From assembly GCF_907163085.1 (NCBI RefSeq), contig NZ_CAJQTX010000011.1, forward strand, positions 310,001 through 374,000: DNA of 64,000 nucleotides. Reading direction: 5' to 3'. The position numbers were made by a program, and so were the translations under genes. The first letter of the stretch is position 1. Every line of letters begins with the position of its first letter. This document shows positions 13,101 through 19,015 of this stretch, piece after piece. Source of the stretch: Candidatus Accumulibacter sp. ACC003. Lineage in GTDB: Bacteria; Pseudomonadota; Gammaproteobacteria; Burkholderiales; Rhodocyclaceae. The notes below the pieces were generated by a model. That model worked only from the letters and a program-made list of their open reading frames with translations, had not been told where the DNA came from and did no database searches.

Positions 13101-14499
13101 GCAACAGCCAGTACTCGCCAGTCGTCGTCACCGTCATCGGCGCCGGCGGCGATTTGCCGCCGACATCGAGGGTGCCAAGGGCGACGCGGACGCCGTAGGG
13201 GTCGAACAGTCGCCAGCTGAGCGATCCGCCAGCGATCGGCGGCGCGTCGAAGAACAGCTTGTCGCCGGCGGCGAGAGCGACCGTGTACAGCCTGGACCCG
13301 CGCGCCGAATCGAGTTGGCCGCTGTTGACGGTATTGATGGTCAGCGCCGTCGCCGAGTCGGCGGTGAGCAGGCGGAAAGGGAAGCTACCGGTGCTTGCGG
13401 CATCGCTATCGACCGCGAGCGTGTAGTGGCCGGGCGGCAAAAGCAAGCGGTCGGAGCCATTGAAGAGCTCGCTGCTGCTCGCCAGACGGCGGTAGACGTG
13501 TTGCCCGCCCGGACCACGCAGCGACCAGTAGAAGGGCGCGCCGCTCAAGCCGTCGAAAAACACCGGCGTCGCCGCGGCGACGTCGAAAGTGAAATTCGCG
13601 ACCTGGCCAGGCTGCTCGATAAGCGCGCTCGCGGCTTCGCCGAGCAGCAAGGGCGAGCTGCTGTCGGTGATCGGCTGCAGGGTGAACTGGTAGCCGAGCG
13701 GCGCGGCGTTGCCGACCGCGCCTTCGAGCAGCAGCAGGTACTCGCCGCTGCGCTGGACGCTGAAGCGTGCGCGATCGCTTGCGGCGTCGGAAGTGCTGCC
13801 TTCCTGGCGGCCGAAAGAGTCGATCAGGCGCCAGCGGAGCGCCGCCGTGGCGCTTTCGGCGTTGAACCAGAAGGCGTCGCCGGCGCTCGCCCGGAAGCGG
13901 TACAGCACGCTGTCGTTGCCGTGCTCGAGGACGCCGCCGACCGTGTCGCCCGGGACGATTGCGGCGGCTGTCGCGGTATCGATGACGCGCAGCGCGTAGT
14001 CGCCGAGCGCGTCGTTCTTGCCGTCGACGCGAAGCCGGTAGCTACCCGGCGCGAGTTCGCGGACTGGCGAAGCGCTGTCAGAGTAGTCGGTGGCGTTGAA
14101 GGCGCGCGTGAGCTCGAGACCCGCGGGACCGTCGAGTCGCCAGTTGAGGTCGCTGCGATTGCTCAGACTGTCGAAGACGACGCGGCTGGGTTGGTCGACG
14201 GTGAACTGGTAGTCCTTCTGTTCACCGGCTACGTCAAGGCGGCCGGCGATGTTCAGAATCGCGGCGCCGGCATCGCCGTCGAGCAGGACTCGTGGCTCGA
14301 GTGCTTCGAAATGTAGCCGCGCCTGCGGCACGGCACGTCGGGTGCGCGCTGCCTGGCGCTGGCTCAAGCTCTCGGCGGGGCGGCTGAACGCCGAGCGCAA
14401 GGCCAGCAAAAGCGGTTGCAAAGGCGCTTGCGGGCTTGCTTGCCGCGGTGGCTTGCGGCTGTGATCGGGATGATCCTGATGAGCGGCAGACTTGCGCAT
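1..14499 (-). CDS. Giant LEPR-XLL repeat protein, probable secreted or surface adhesin (3' end outside window)
   Basis: A single frame stays open from the ATG at 14499 to base 1 (codon boundaries checked at several points), giving at least 4,833 residues; the C-terminus is off the edge. Residues 64-76 carry the LEPR-XLL signature (ALEPRVLLDGD), known at the N-terminus of very large repetitive proteins. Next come about 32 beta-sandwich-like repeats of ~105 residues, whose units end in forms such as GDYAFRLLD, resembling bacterial pre-peptidase C-terminal (PPC) domains. About 11 CARDB-type repeats (patterns like WTVTNRG and WSDQLLFS) follow. There is no classical signal peptide; type I secretion is likely but inferred. 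ATG 14505 sits directly on the GGGAGA ribosome site, so ATG 14499, 7 nt downstream of it, is the better start. All plus-strand frames across this span are antisense shadows. Function in adhesion or biofilm is inference. Confidence 0.85.
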   Translation of the reverse strand, partial: MRKSAAHQDHPDHSRKPPRQASPQAPLQPLLLALRSAFSRPAESLSQRQAARTRRAVPQARLHFEALEPRVLLDGDAGAAILNIAGRLDVAGEQKDYQFTVDQPSRVVFDSLSNRSDLNWRLDGPAGLELTRAFNATDYSDSASPVRELAPGSYRLRVDGKNDALGDYALRVIDTATAAAIVPGDTVGGVLEHGNDSVLYRFRASAGDAFWFNAESATAALRWRLIDSFGRQEGSTSDAASDRARFSVQRSGEYLLLLEGAVGNAAPLGYQFTLQPITDSSSPLLLGEAASALIEQPGQVANFTFDVAAATPVFFDGLSGAPFYWSLRGPGGQHVYRRLASSSELFNGSDRLLLPPGHYTLAVDSDAASTGSFPFRLLTADSATALTINTVNSGQLDSARGSRLYTVALAAGDKLFFDAPPIAGGSLSWRLFDPYGVRVALGTLDVGGKSPPAPMTVTTTGEYWLLLDGADSNAADAAIAYQFSLNAVADLERTLSVGEVVAERVAMAGQTTIYSFTLASDAQLAFDSQSSRADLVWSLAGPRGAEVKQRRFDQSDGAAGFSALTLPAGDYQLSVQGSAGATGDYAFRVLDLAAAPELSLATARSGRLAPGNSTHAYRFSAASGDKVALQNKGLASSDVTWRLLDRFGRELAGGGATALPAPGDTSQVKQLDSSGPYTLLLEGRADAAAPIDYDVQVDAVGHVTPADLPAGEALAIGSLVAGLLASADASRTYRFTLPADSQLVFDTQGGASSTVWSLRGARGSEVVQRTLYKSDAAAENPLLSLPAGDYALTVSGAPPTSKISGNGAYAFRLLDATSFPEITLGQRLTTTRSPAASSIGYRLTASAGSTLNLQASDSSGGVWRLLDRFGQQLGVASVAAGQVLTKRFEIPSSGRYTLLNDGLYGANGSSNVSFLLSEPARISSALAFNRPLTARAAGPGSVAEYRFTLDQSSTIVFDALSGPESHWKLSGPPAISVEGSFLRDNGKIFSLPAGQYLLTLETASVQGAEYRFRVVNAQAPDATATFIDLLPGTTVQETIPTGETRLYRFHANAGEIATIAKRNLTDGDNQRVSWQLWDAAGHWLSSPDGGLTTITLPASGEYLLAVFPDFSVYPPDSDPRPIAFTFALSSARTLPLTLGDDVVGEVEKAGESVHYGFTLTAPTSLLIDSGAIGGSASAFAWTLDGPGGRQASASFADKLSRVLALPVGNYDFSVASETLASGAFAFRVLDVATLPALAFETFVALTLSPASRAQALALTLDEDSELLFVPTAVPTRDGDWRILDSFGRTLASGAMSQGSEAFALQAGRYTFVVDGRTLDTTSDDYEFVVRRLLLRPQTLTLASDTLTSADVGGRIDRPGEVREYRFAIDTPTTVVFDALSENDDLSWQLFGPTGLLGAQHGLGGLAIVEPIRLDAAGNYRLRVTPDFAATGDFRFRLLDASHAEALPLDSAQSLVLDPGNSIHVFDIDGKAGDRLVFTAGHLDGSAAWLQIIAADDLRLVSSALLAADSPVAMTLQSDGRQLLMVVGSGDGDATLTLDYSATLVTPLVSSLTLGSEAHGSTRFSGVPDQWQFALHGPTRLLFDALTAATARWTLRAADGRWVADGCADANALLNLDAGAYTLAVQADSDESLGAYAFRLLDFASAEALPLQQGIQGALQQRSAARVFRVLADGNGRPLNISAVANNGEQGELAVYDSNGSFLGRYQLPTSESNAPLAVFAGSSGSAGSEFLLVIDGQTTAKEPLHYSLAAWPAAALRALPGQTLSGTLAHGGERRSYQITVPFSQSLPARAWVHDAGSSAVRWRLLPAGANVEAVAAARWWADAQPSEDAEADDWLVAAGDYELTIEATDDNAAFTLQLLAGDSATTTPSSVQHRELANGRDALLYSYTVDHAGGYRLELATAPESPVHWALFDASGRQLANTAGNNGGAVNGIFELSELAVGRYLLMLAGQAEPSDNMAFDFAWSPTSIRPGDLVSGRLSEADPIRRYALELPFAGYLQVHDQGSDAGVKWRIRPLGDAANGDDWVSLDDALDDDSDSDREAAYPYIDFFDSGSYIFEVASDSDATFGFALLDLDHAPELAAGENVLTFAPGEQVKVFRLDALLADTVMRLAIDNDGSEEISWLLFDAEQWLVQEGNSAKASSSLSLGDGPYTLELKRPLAPDAERALGLRVTLAGTEKQTAPTLYLDETIAVSLSASAGYESHFTLAIREHSQLAFEALSELWGVDYDLLDSSGQRLANSYLGNRSVALVELAPGNYDLRLYSSAAPDDVDSSVDFSFRMLNAATADHPSLTPGAPLDGRLLPGGRMTHVYRLPARAGDSLSIEVGPAGGGQASALYYAGLYLFDPFGSAVGGGLVGHGPLHQTLSESGTYTVLVFGDLSRNEALDYSIAATLLAGNSAPPIPSTPLPLAVDVNDTLFAISKAYRLTITEASLVLISGRTITDAEPWWAHWQLRDSAGLLTGAHGYWNDYTNTVDTRLLAAGEYTLEVSVHYGLGGDLVVRVDDSSTATPVTAGASFGDSGAAVYQVDLDVGDNYLLQATNDSRWSIYRPDFSFARELGGEQAAHFAPSQSGRWYFVRSDDYFGDSTVSVEPTLKPIAVGARIDGVLAANSSGDSYQLSLTERKRLYLDLLQLDWPAEIFFFQGHQLINSIVAQPAQSISSHPFELAAGEYRVEVRPDGAPDSDTPYALRLLDFAAAPRLLLNAEVTASLRPGEAVVYRLDVTAGSRLDYQALDLGEIEGDWQLFDRDYSPVDSGALSTRSGVSAPTTTGSHFLVLDSVPTEDDVEPSTITFTMQTPQAISVGEHVDGSAFAGSRHASYLFNLAAATRVLIDPGSLANSGKLAWAITRAEQSIEHGTLAHPETPDDHLAIVELPAGSYLLELEAAYRVEQADDFAFRLLDLAQAQPLPMASATTGERSGGQAAIFAFTADAGDELTLEQLADDGDLWWLLDEFGREVARGDAPTNTSTNIAALPRSGVYTLLRDDPADAVGGTAMTSYNFRVSTGLTAAPTLPLDGVVDGTLDAHGRLEYHLATATPRTLWLTPLSAYFDADVEVRDAGGWRVHATDHLGDGRQLIHLPASGSYTLELHDTWGNQSPRSLRFALTDLSAPTNLTPASAVNGILDSGSSVKAYRFSASDGATFTFDGNPTAASGLRWTLLSPYGVALADGQVRSDSAPLALAAGDQLLLIDGGAAQNSGAYSFVVNVAANGSTPQLPRNTEVSETLAAGRQASYALHLAHADLLAFDSLASSANLRWTLLAAGGVKVFSQAMRQTAVSGDFAGRLQAGDYTLLIDNVGNQTETSAFNVRDLAAAAPLSAGSSVSTRLTPANSMQLFRFEALADERYFINTLSSSETSTAALARAVPQWRLLDPLGRSVFEPIAIGSASVAFDHYLAQTSQAVYRHNFQGSDQETPPLLLSGTYTLVLDGLGAANADPAALSFELIKVPPTPPVVFDAFPSKSAADLVVSALTVTPDGVVHTGQTLRIDWQLDNHGQQPTAGNWHDRIIVRNLDSGRVVADVAVAYDASDPANGDIAAGESRSRSHFLALPADAGAAGRWRVIVITDADNTIRESDVDGANERNNARSIAIETLPAPSSELQIEALGFDPTSTFEAGADVRITWETVNRGKLDAAPGWTERLELRNLSTRTLVASVAFHDLPGDGPLAADGQRTRSALVSWPSGVEASGRFSLRVTADQQPGGSDEGLAGRHSAELIRLVGPDLQVRNLALDSGDVAAGALLSIRWDDWNSGDSATPGAFDDRIVVRNLDLALTLLDTSVRYDPLASVDAELDGQFDTQLNGAIQPGEQGQRRFSFRLPDGVRGTGRIAISVSTDQDGSGFGTFFESNADGDAESNNSASIEAWSASAAYADLRVASGAVPAAAFAGDELTVDWLVANDGQADSDADWDDQIVISSDAVIGNADDQIVGRFRHSGGLAVGDSYTHSATVTLPLLAAGRYYLGVRADADQAVREPDSRGDNDATTAFDLRRAAADLRVTELTSPASALGGATIAVSWRVGNDGEAATDLALWTDRLVLSADEILDSQDIVVASAVAHAGVLALGASYLATSQVTLPALLSGDYFVIVKADADGRLAENGRSANNSAASATRLHIDQAPIADLAVGDVVGPTALQPGEAGVVSYSTRNVGTLNVVTPWRERIYLDRGAGGLLEVASVVASEPLAVASTVARHVAFTLPVGVAEGQFSWLVIVDADDAIAESTAANNHAASAAPVVVGRSDLGVSSLDFANSVESGSTLHVEWSVRNGGVVEAHSWLDRVFVIRDGVERQLAEVSRSGPLAAGASYGASADVLIPLDFVGAYELLVVTDADAVLADRSRGNNSLAAPLSVSLAPYVDLQIDALTLTPDGPLQPGQRVTASWLTRNAGTRPLEDAWRERLELQQLDTGKLVASVELSRSAPLAAGASRAGSAEFFWPRGLDAAGRFALRLVVDADAQVAEANPAGTAENNNSAEVLRVTGPDLRVRNLHAEASDLADLHAGGALNIFWETLNDGGSATDALFIERIRVRNVDTDQILLDSDLAFDPLLAIGDVPGGALQPGEQRQRRFSLTLPEGNKGSGRIEIRVSTDQNRAGVGTVFETNADNDAESNNSASVEVDSASKAYPDLRVEAANTSPTAVGGEWTTISWRVANRGAVDASGAWSDQLLFSKDAVLGNSDDVVIGSFRHLGGLAVNESYTQELSVKMPLRGAGPYTLGVRTDSGAEAEPDPGSDNFSSALPVELLAPIVDLAVTAVNAPASARSGDEVSISWEVRDVGNATTMQAQWNDRVVLSSDATVSADDLLLAGSLAHAGALAPGQAYDREATLTLPRDIAGDYY
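4150..14280 (-). repeat. Array of ~32 degenerate ~315-bp coding repeats (PPC-like domains)
   Basis: Within the giant gene the codons for GDY-x-FRLLD-like ends recur at about 13985, 13680, 13366, 13045, 12735, 12418, 12060, 11758, 11462, 11128, 10820, 10515, 10190, 9880, 9590 and onward to about 4150. Spacing is 290-358 bp, mean about 317 bp. The units also share a middle motif of the form WRL-DP-G. They are diverged at DNA level, so the array looks old rather than freshly amplified. Unit count is an estimate from spacing. Confidence 0.7.
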
Positions 14500-14505
14500 G
14501 GCCAT

Positions 14506-15002
14506 TCTCCCTTGCATCGTGATGCTCAATGCCAACGGACAAAACCAGGGTTGCTGCGCGGCCAGCGGGGGCCGCAGGATTTGCTGCGAGTGTCTGAGCA
14601 AGGCGTTGGCCACGGTGTTTGGCTACGGCGCTTGGCCACGGCGTTTGGCTACGGCGCTTGGCTACGGCGTCTCGATACGGCGGATACGAGCGGTACGACA
14701 GAGACGGGGGGTGACGACGCGGCTTGGTGGGTTCTGCCTCCTCGCTTGCTGCCGCTGCAGTCGGGAGCCTACAGCTTAGTAAATTTTGCACTGACTTGCC
14801 GGAGCCTTTAAGTCAGCTTTTCGTTTGGCCAACGCAAGCCGGGGTCCGCGTGTTCTGGTGTCGTCGGGTGCGGCAAAGACAAGCGGTGAGCGCTGTATCT
14901 GATCTTTCCTGCTATCCTGTGAGACTTAATTGTCAGCAAGAACTTGCGGCGTGTCAACAACTTCTTGCGTCTCTTTTCCAGCCTCCATTCGACAGACTAT
15001 CG
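14506..15002. other. Divergent intergenic region between giant gene and HTH gene
   Basis: No credible gene. It holds a 13-bp minisatellite (14603-14680). An inverted repeat pairs CTGACTT at 14791-14797 with AAGTCAG at 14810-14816, next to an AT-rich stretch that could carry the giant gene's promoter. It also has an extended minus-10-like TGCTATCCT near 14913 that may serve the HTH gene. No sharp consensus promoter is visible on either strand. Confidence 0.4.
14603..14680. repeat. 13-bp tandem repeat, six units
   Basis: Six consecutive 13-bp units each end in ACGG (form CGCTTGGCTACGG, with alternating TTTGG/CTTGG and GCC/GCT variants). The array lies 100-180 bp upstream of the giant gene's start, in its likely leader. 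Unit length is not a multiple of three, so it is unlikely to be coding. Repeat-number change could alter expression, but that is speculation. Confidence 0.75.
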
Positions 15003-15476
15003 ATGAGTGAAACGCCCAACGACGGTCCCGCAGCGGGCCGGCTGAGTTACGAGCAGCAGCGCGTCCTCGACGTCGAAGCCGGCGCGCTGGCGGCGCGCCT
15101 GAAAGCACTTATCGGCAATGAGTCGATCGCGTCTTTCGCCCGCAAGTGCGCGATGGCCGAATCGGTTCTGCGGACCTATCTCAGGGACGGCCGCATGCCG
15201 CCGCTCGACAAGGCTTTCGCCATCGCCGCCGCCGCCGGCGTCAGCGTCGACTGGCTGGCGACCGGGCAGGGCGCGCGCACCGCCGCACAGGTCCGGGCCA
15301 GCTACACGGCGAGCGCGCCAGGTGCGGCCACTGGCGAGCCGCCGGCGGTCGATGGCGCGGTCCTCGAAGGCATCCTGAAAGCCGTGTTGAGTGCCCAGGG
15401 CGCCCACGCTTCGCCGGCGCAGCTGGCGGCGCTGGTCGTCGACCTCTACCAGCGCGCGCTGCATCGTGGCGAGTGA
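15003..15476 (+). CDS. HTH (XRE/CI-like) transcriptional regulator
   Basis: 157 residues. Residues about 40-85 form a helix-turn-helix of the phage CI-repressor type (SIASFARKCAMAESVLRTYL, then a loop and DWLATGQGA), the usual layout of short XRE-family regulators. The C-terminal half is Ala-rich and helical and may dimerise. A longer frame begins upstream at 14724, but that part is low-complexity and overlaps the intergenic repeats; ATG 15003 is followed at once by a plausible N-terminus. It is transcribed away from the giant gene and lies 5' of the cus operon. Whether it controls either is unknown. Confidence 0.7.
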   Translation: MSETPNDGPAAGRLSYEQQRVLDVEAGALAARLKALIGNESIASFARKCAMAESVLRTYLRDGRMPPLDKAFAIAAAAGVSVDWLATGQGARTAAQVRASYTASAPGAATGEPPAVDGAVLEGILKAVLSAQGAHASPAQLAALVVDLYQRALHRGE

Positions 15477-15699
15477 CGAGCGCGCCGGCGCAGGGACTGC
15501 TCCTTCGGCATTTGTTGGCGCGGCATTACAGAAATGTAATCACGAAGTCAGCTTGCTGACTTGCTGAGGTAGGCATCATTCGCGGCTTTGGCGACCTTGA
15601 GTCCGAGCTTGTGGCAGCGGCGGGTGTAAGCAGAAACCGTCGTCGTGCGACAGCAAGTCAGCGCCAAACGACCCCCCTCATTGATCAACAGGAGCCGTC

Positions 15700-16044
15700 A
15701 TGAAATCCTTGTTCCCCGCTGTTTCCGTGCTTGCCCTGGTCCTTGCCGGCCCGGCGATTGCCGCCACCGAGCACGACTCCCATCATCAGGCGGGCAGCAG
15801 CGCCAGTAGCGTCAAGGCGGCGCCTTCTTCCGAAGGCACCGTCAAGAAAATCGATAAAGCCGCCGGCAAGATCACCATCAAGCATGGCCCGCTGGCCAAT
15901 CTCGGGATGCCGCCGATGACCATGGCCTTCGTTGTCGGTGACCCGGCGATGCTCGAGCAGGTCAAGGCCGGCGAGAAGGTGAGCTTCACCGCCGACAAGG
16001 TCGGCGACGCGCTGACCATCACCACGATCGAAGCGGCCAGGTAG
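15700..16044 (+). CDS. cusF: CusF-like periplasmic copper/silver-binding protein
   Basis: 114 residues with a clear Sec signal peptide (MKSLFPAVSVLALVLAGPAIAA). The mature part is a CusF-type small beta-barrel domain. CusF coordinates Cu(I)/Ag(I) through His36, Met47 and Met49, capped by Trp44. Here the equivalents are His62, Met73 and Met75, with exactly CusF spacing, but the Trp position is Met70 (sequence GMPPMTM). That removes the cation-pi cap and may add a thioether ligand. A ribosome site (CAGGAG) precedes the ATG. It is the first gene of cusFCBA and would deliver metal to the CusB adaptor. Family assignment is strong; the effect of the substitution is inference. Confidence 0.88.
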   Translation: MKSLFPAVSVLALVLAGPAIAATEHDSHHQAGSSASSVKAAPSSEGTVKKIDKAAGKITIKHGPLANLGMPPMTMAFVVGDPAMLEQVKAGEKVSFTADKVGDALTITTIEAAR

Positions 16045-16114
16045 TTTCCCGCACCGCCTCGCCGCGTCCGCTACTGCCGGACCCGGTCTCTTCTGCTACC
16101 GGATTTCGAGATCG

Positions 16115-17440
16115 ATGATGCCCCCGATTAGCAAGGCCAGCAGCGGGCGCCTGGCGAGTTCCTGCGTGCCTGCCGGTGTGTCTGCCCTGGTGTTTTTCGC
16201 GTTCGCCCTGCACGTCGCGCCGCTGTCCGCGCAAGGCCCGCCGGCCGCCCCGCTGGGCGCGACGCTCAGCGGCTTGCTGAGCTATGCCCGCGAGCACAAC
16301 CCCGAACTCGGCGTCCGCAAATACGAGACCGAGGCGGCACGCGAACGCGTCGAGCCGGCCGCGGCGCTGCCCGACCCGCGTTTCGAACTCGAACTGATGG
16401 ACTTCACCAATACCGTGAATTCCGGGCGTTCGCCTTCGCTGCTGCCAGGGCAGGTCGGCAATACGCGCTACCGGGTCGTCCAGCCCTTGCCGTTCTGGGG
16501 CAAACGCGGACTGCGTGGTGAGGTCGCCGAGGCGCAGGCCGAGCAGGTCGAAACGCTGCAGCAAGGCACCGCGCTCGAGGTCGAAAACCGCATCAAGACC
16601 GCCTACGCCAGGCAGTTCCAGGCGTCGGGTCAAATTGCCATTCTCCGCGAGACGCTGTCCTTGTTCGACGCCATCGAGCAACTGGTGCTCACCCGCTACG
16701 GTGTCGGCCTGGTGCCGCAGCAGGACGCCTTGCGCGCGCAGAGCGAACTGACCTCGGTGAAGATCGACCTCGTCGAAGCGCAGCGTCGGCAGCGCGACAA
16801 CGCCGCCAAACTCAACGCCCTGCTGGCGCGCGACGGCAATGCGCCGCTCTCCGATCCCGGCTACTTGCCAAGCGCTCCCAGCGAAGTGTCCTACCAAAGC
16901 CTGCTCGAACAGATTCGCACGCGTTCGCCAGAAGTATCGCGCGAGCGTTTCGGCGTCGTCGCCGCAGAAAAGAATCGCGATCTCACCTGGTTGAACCGTT
17001 ATCCCGATTTCGCCGTCGGCCTGACCAACAACCGCCCGTACAACGCGGCCGACAATTGGGAGTTGATGGTCGGCGTGACGATTCCGCTGCAACAATCGTC
17101 GCGGCGCGCTCAGGAGCGCGAAGCGGAACGCAAGCTGGACGCGGCGCAAACCCGCGTGCTCGCCGCCGAGACGCGCCTCGCCGGCCGCCTCGGCGAGACG
17201 CTCGCCGCCTTCGAGGCCAGCCGCGACAAGGCGCGCCTGCTCAAGGGCACGCTGCTGCCGCAGGCCACGGCCACCTTCAAGGCGGCGCAGTCGGGCTATG
17301 AAAGCGGCCGCGTCAACTTCAATACGCTGCTTGACGCCGAGCGGCAGGTTCTGCGTGCCCGCCTGGCGCTGCTCGACGCCGACGTCGAGAGCGCGGTTCG
17401 CCTGGCCGAACTCGAATTTCTTGCTGGAGCACCGCTGTGA
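16115..17440 (+). CDS. cusC: CusC-type outer membrane efflux channel (TolC family)
   Basis: 441 residues. An N-terminal signal region (to about residue 42, ALHVAPLSAQG) is followed by two TolC/OEP repeats. Typical family features are LSYAREHNPEL near the start, VQPLPFWGKR, GVTIPLQQSSR before the second helical hairpin, and a final YESGRVNFNTLLDAERQ helix. No lipobox cysteine is visible, unlike E. coli CusC. It provides the outer-membrane duct of the tripartite Cu(I)/Ag(I) pump. Its stop overlaps the cusB GTG start by 4 nt (GTGA), so translation is coupled. Confidence 0.9.
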   Translation: MMPPISKASSGRLASSCVPAGVSALVFFAFALHVAPLSAQGPPAAPLGATLSGLLSYAREHNPELGVRKYETEAARERVEPAAALPDPRFELELMDFTNTVNSGRSPSLLPGQVGNTRYRVVQPLPFWGKRGLRGEVAEAQAEQVETLQQGTALEVENRIKTAYARQFQASGQIAILRETLSLFDAIEQLVLTRYGVGLVPQQDALRAQSELTSVKIDLVEAQRRQRDNAAKLNALLARDGNAPLSDPGYLPSAPSEVSYQSLLEQIRTRSPEVSRERFGVVAAEKNRDLTWLNRYPDFAVGLTNNRPYNAADNWELMVGVTIPLQQSSRRAQEREAERKLDAAQTRVLAAETRLAGRLGETLAAFEASRDKARLLKGTLLPQATATFKAAQSGYESGRVNFNTLLDAERQVLRARLALLDADVESAVRLAELEFLAGAPL

Positions 17441-19014
17441 ACCGCCATCTCTCGCTGGCGATCGTCGCCATCGCCATCGCCGCCGGATCGGGCGCGGGCT
17501 ACTGGTTTGGCAGTCGCCACGCTGCACCGCCCGCCGTCGCCGACGGCACGGCCGGCGCGCGCCTGGACGAGTCCGGCGCTGCGCCAGGAACGACTGACGG
17601 CAAAGCCCCGCGCAAGCTGCTCTACTACCGCAACCCGATGGGCCTGCCCGACACCTCGCCCGAGCCCAAAAAAGACTCGATGGGGATGGACTACATCGCC
17701 GTTTACGCGGACGAGGGCGGTGACGGGCCTGACGACAGCGGCGTCGTCAAGGTCAGTCCGGCGCGCCTGCAAACGCTCGGCGTCAAGACCGCGCGTGCCG
17801 AAATGACGATGCTCGACGCGGCGCTGCGCGCGGTCGGCCGCGTCGAGGTCGACGAGCGCCGGACGCACGACGTCGCGCCACGCTTTGAGGGCTGGATCGA
17901 GCGCCTGTACGTCAACGCCACCGGCGACCCGGTGCGGCAGGGGCAGCCGCTGTTCTCGGTGTACAGCCCGGAACTCGTTTCGGCGCAGAAGGAACTGCGC
18001 ATCGCCGAGGAGCTCGAGCGCGGCGCCGGCGACGCCGATCCGGCGGCACGTGCGGGTGCCCGGCGCCTCGCCGAAGCGGCGCGCGAGCGCTTGCGCAACT
18101 GGAAGGTCGGCGCCGCCGCCGGCAAGCAGGGCGACACCGTCGTCTTCGCGTCGCCGGCCAGCGGCGTGGTGCTCGAAAAGAAGGCCGTCGAGGGAATGCG
18201 CTTCATGGCCGGCGCGGTCATTTACCGCATCGCCGACCTGGCCAGCGTCTGGGTGATCGCCGACGTGTACGAGAAGGATCTGGCGCGCGTCAAGCTCGGC
18301 GAAGCCGCGCGGGTGGTGATCGACGCCTTCCCCGGGCAGCACTTCGACGCCAGGGTCACCTATCTCTATCCGACGCTCAACGCCGCGACGCGAACGACGC
18401 CGGTTCGTCTCGAGCTGAAGAACCACGACGGCCTGCTGCGGCCGGGGATGTTCGCGCACGTCGAGATTGCCACCGCCGGCAAGGCCGCCCGCCTGACCGT
18501 TCCCAAATCGGCCGTGATCGATAGCGGTGACCGGCAGGTGGTCCTGCTGGTGCTCGGCGAGGGCAAGTACAAACCGCAGGCCGTGCAGCTCGGCTTGCGC
18601 GGCCGCGACGCCGTCGAGATCCTCGACGGCGTGCAGGTCGACGACCAAGTCGTCGTCGCGGCAAATTTCCTGATCGACGCCGAAAGCAACCTGAAAGCGG
18701 CGCTGGCGACCTTTACCGCGCCCGAGGCCAAGGCGGCCGCGGTGAAGGGCGCCAAGGCCGCCAAGGCGTATCAGACCACGGGTTCGCTTGATTCGCTGGA
18801 CGTCGCGGCCAACACCGTCTCGGTGACGCACGAACCGATCCCGGCCTTGAAGTGGCCGGCGATGACCATGGAGTTCGGGCTGGCAAGCCCCGAAGTGGCG
18901 AAGGGAATTGCCCCCGGCGCGCCGATTCGTTTCGACTTCGAGGATCGCGGCGACGGCGAATTCGTCATCACCCGCATCCACCAGGCGCCTAAAGCCCAGC
19001 ACGAGGCTCACTGA
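17437..19014 (+). CDS. cusB: CusB-type RND periplasmic adaptor with fused C-terminal CusF domain
   Basis: 525 residues, GTG start overlapping cusC by 4 nt. In order: a membrane-anchor/signal segment (residues 1-25), a heavy-metal-binding motif region (YYRNPMGLPD to DSMGMDY, about 63-88), the membrane-fusion-protein core with lipoyl-like and beta-barrel domains (about 105-420), and a C-terminal CusF-like domain. In that last domain His465, Trp473, Met476 and Met478 reproduce the ligand spacing of E. coli CusF, including the tryptophan cap. The adaptor links the CusA pump to the CusC channel and receives metal from CusF. Stop TGA 19012-19014 is followed by cusA two bases later. Confidence 0.92.
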   Translation: MNRHLSLAIVAIAIAAGSGAGYWFGSRHAAPPAVADGTAGARLDESGAAPGTTDGKAPRKLLYYRNPMGLPDTSPEPKKDSMGMDYIAVYADEGGDGPDDSGVVKVSPARLQTLGVKTARAEMTMLDAALRAVGRVEVDERRTHDVAPRFEGWIERLYVNATGDPVRQGQPLFSVYSPELVSAQKELRIAEELERGAGDADPAARAGARRLAEAARERLRNWKVGAAAGKQGDTVVFASPASGVVLEKKAVEGMRFMAGAVIYRIADLASVWVIADVYEKDLARVKLGEAARVVIDAFPGQHFDARVTYLYPTLNAATRTTPVRLELKNHDGLLRPGMFAHVEIATAGKAARLTVPKSAVIDSGDRQVVLLVLGEGKYKPQAVQLGLRGRDAVEILDGVQVDDQVVVAANFLIDAESNLKAALATFTAPEAKAAAVKGAKAAKAYQTTGSLDSLDVAANTVSVTHEPIPALKWPAMTMEFGLASPEVAKGIAPGAPIRFDFEDRGDGEFVITRIHQAPKAQHEAH

Positions 19015-19015
19015 G

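Noticed and set aside
14724-15002. N-terminal extension of the HTH regulator
   Set aside because: No homology-like features; region contains intergenic repeats, and ATG 15003 gives a normal protein.
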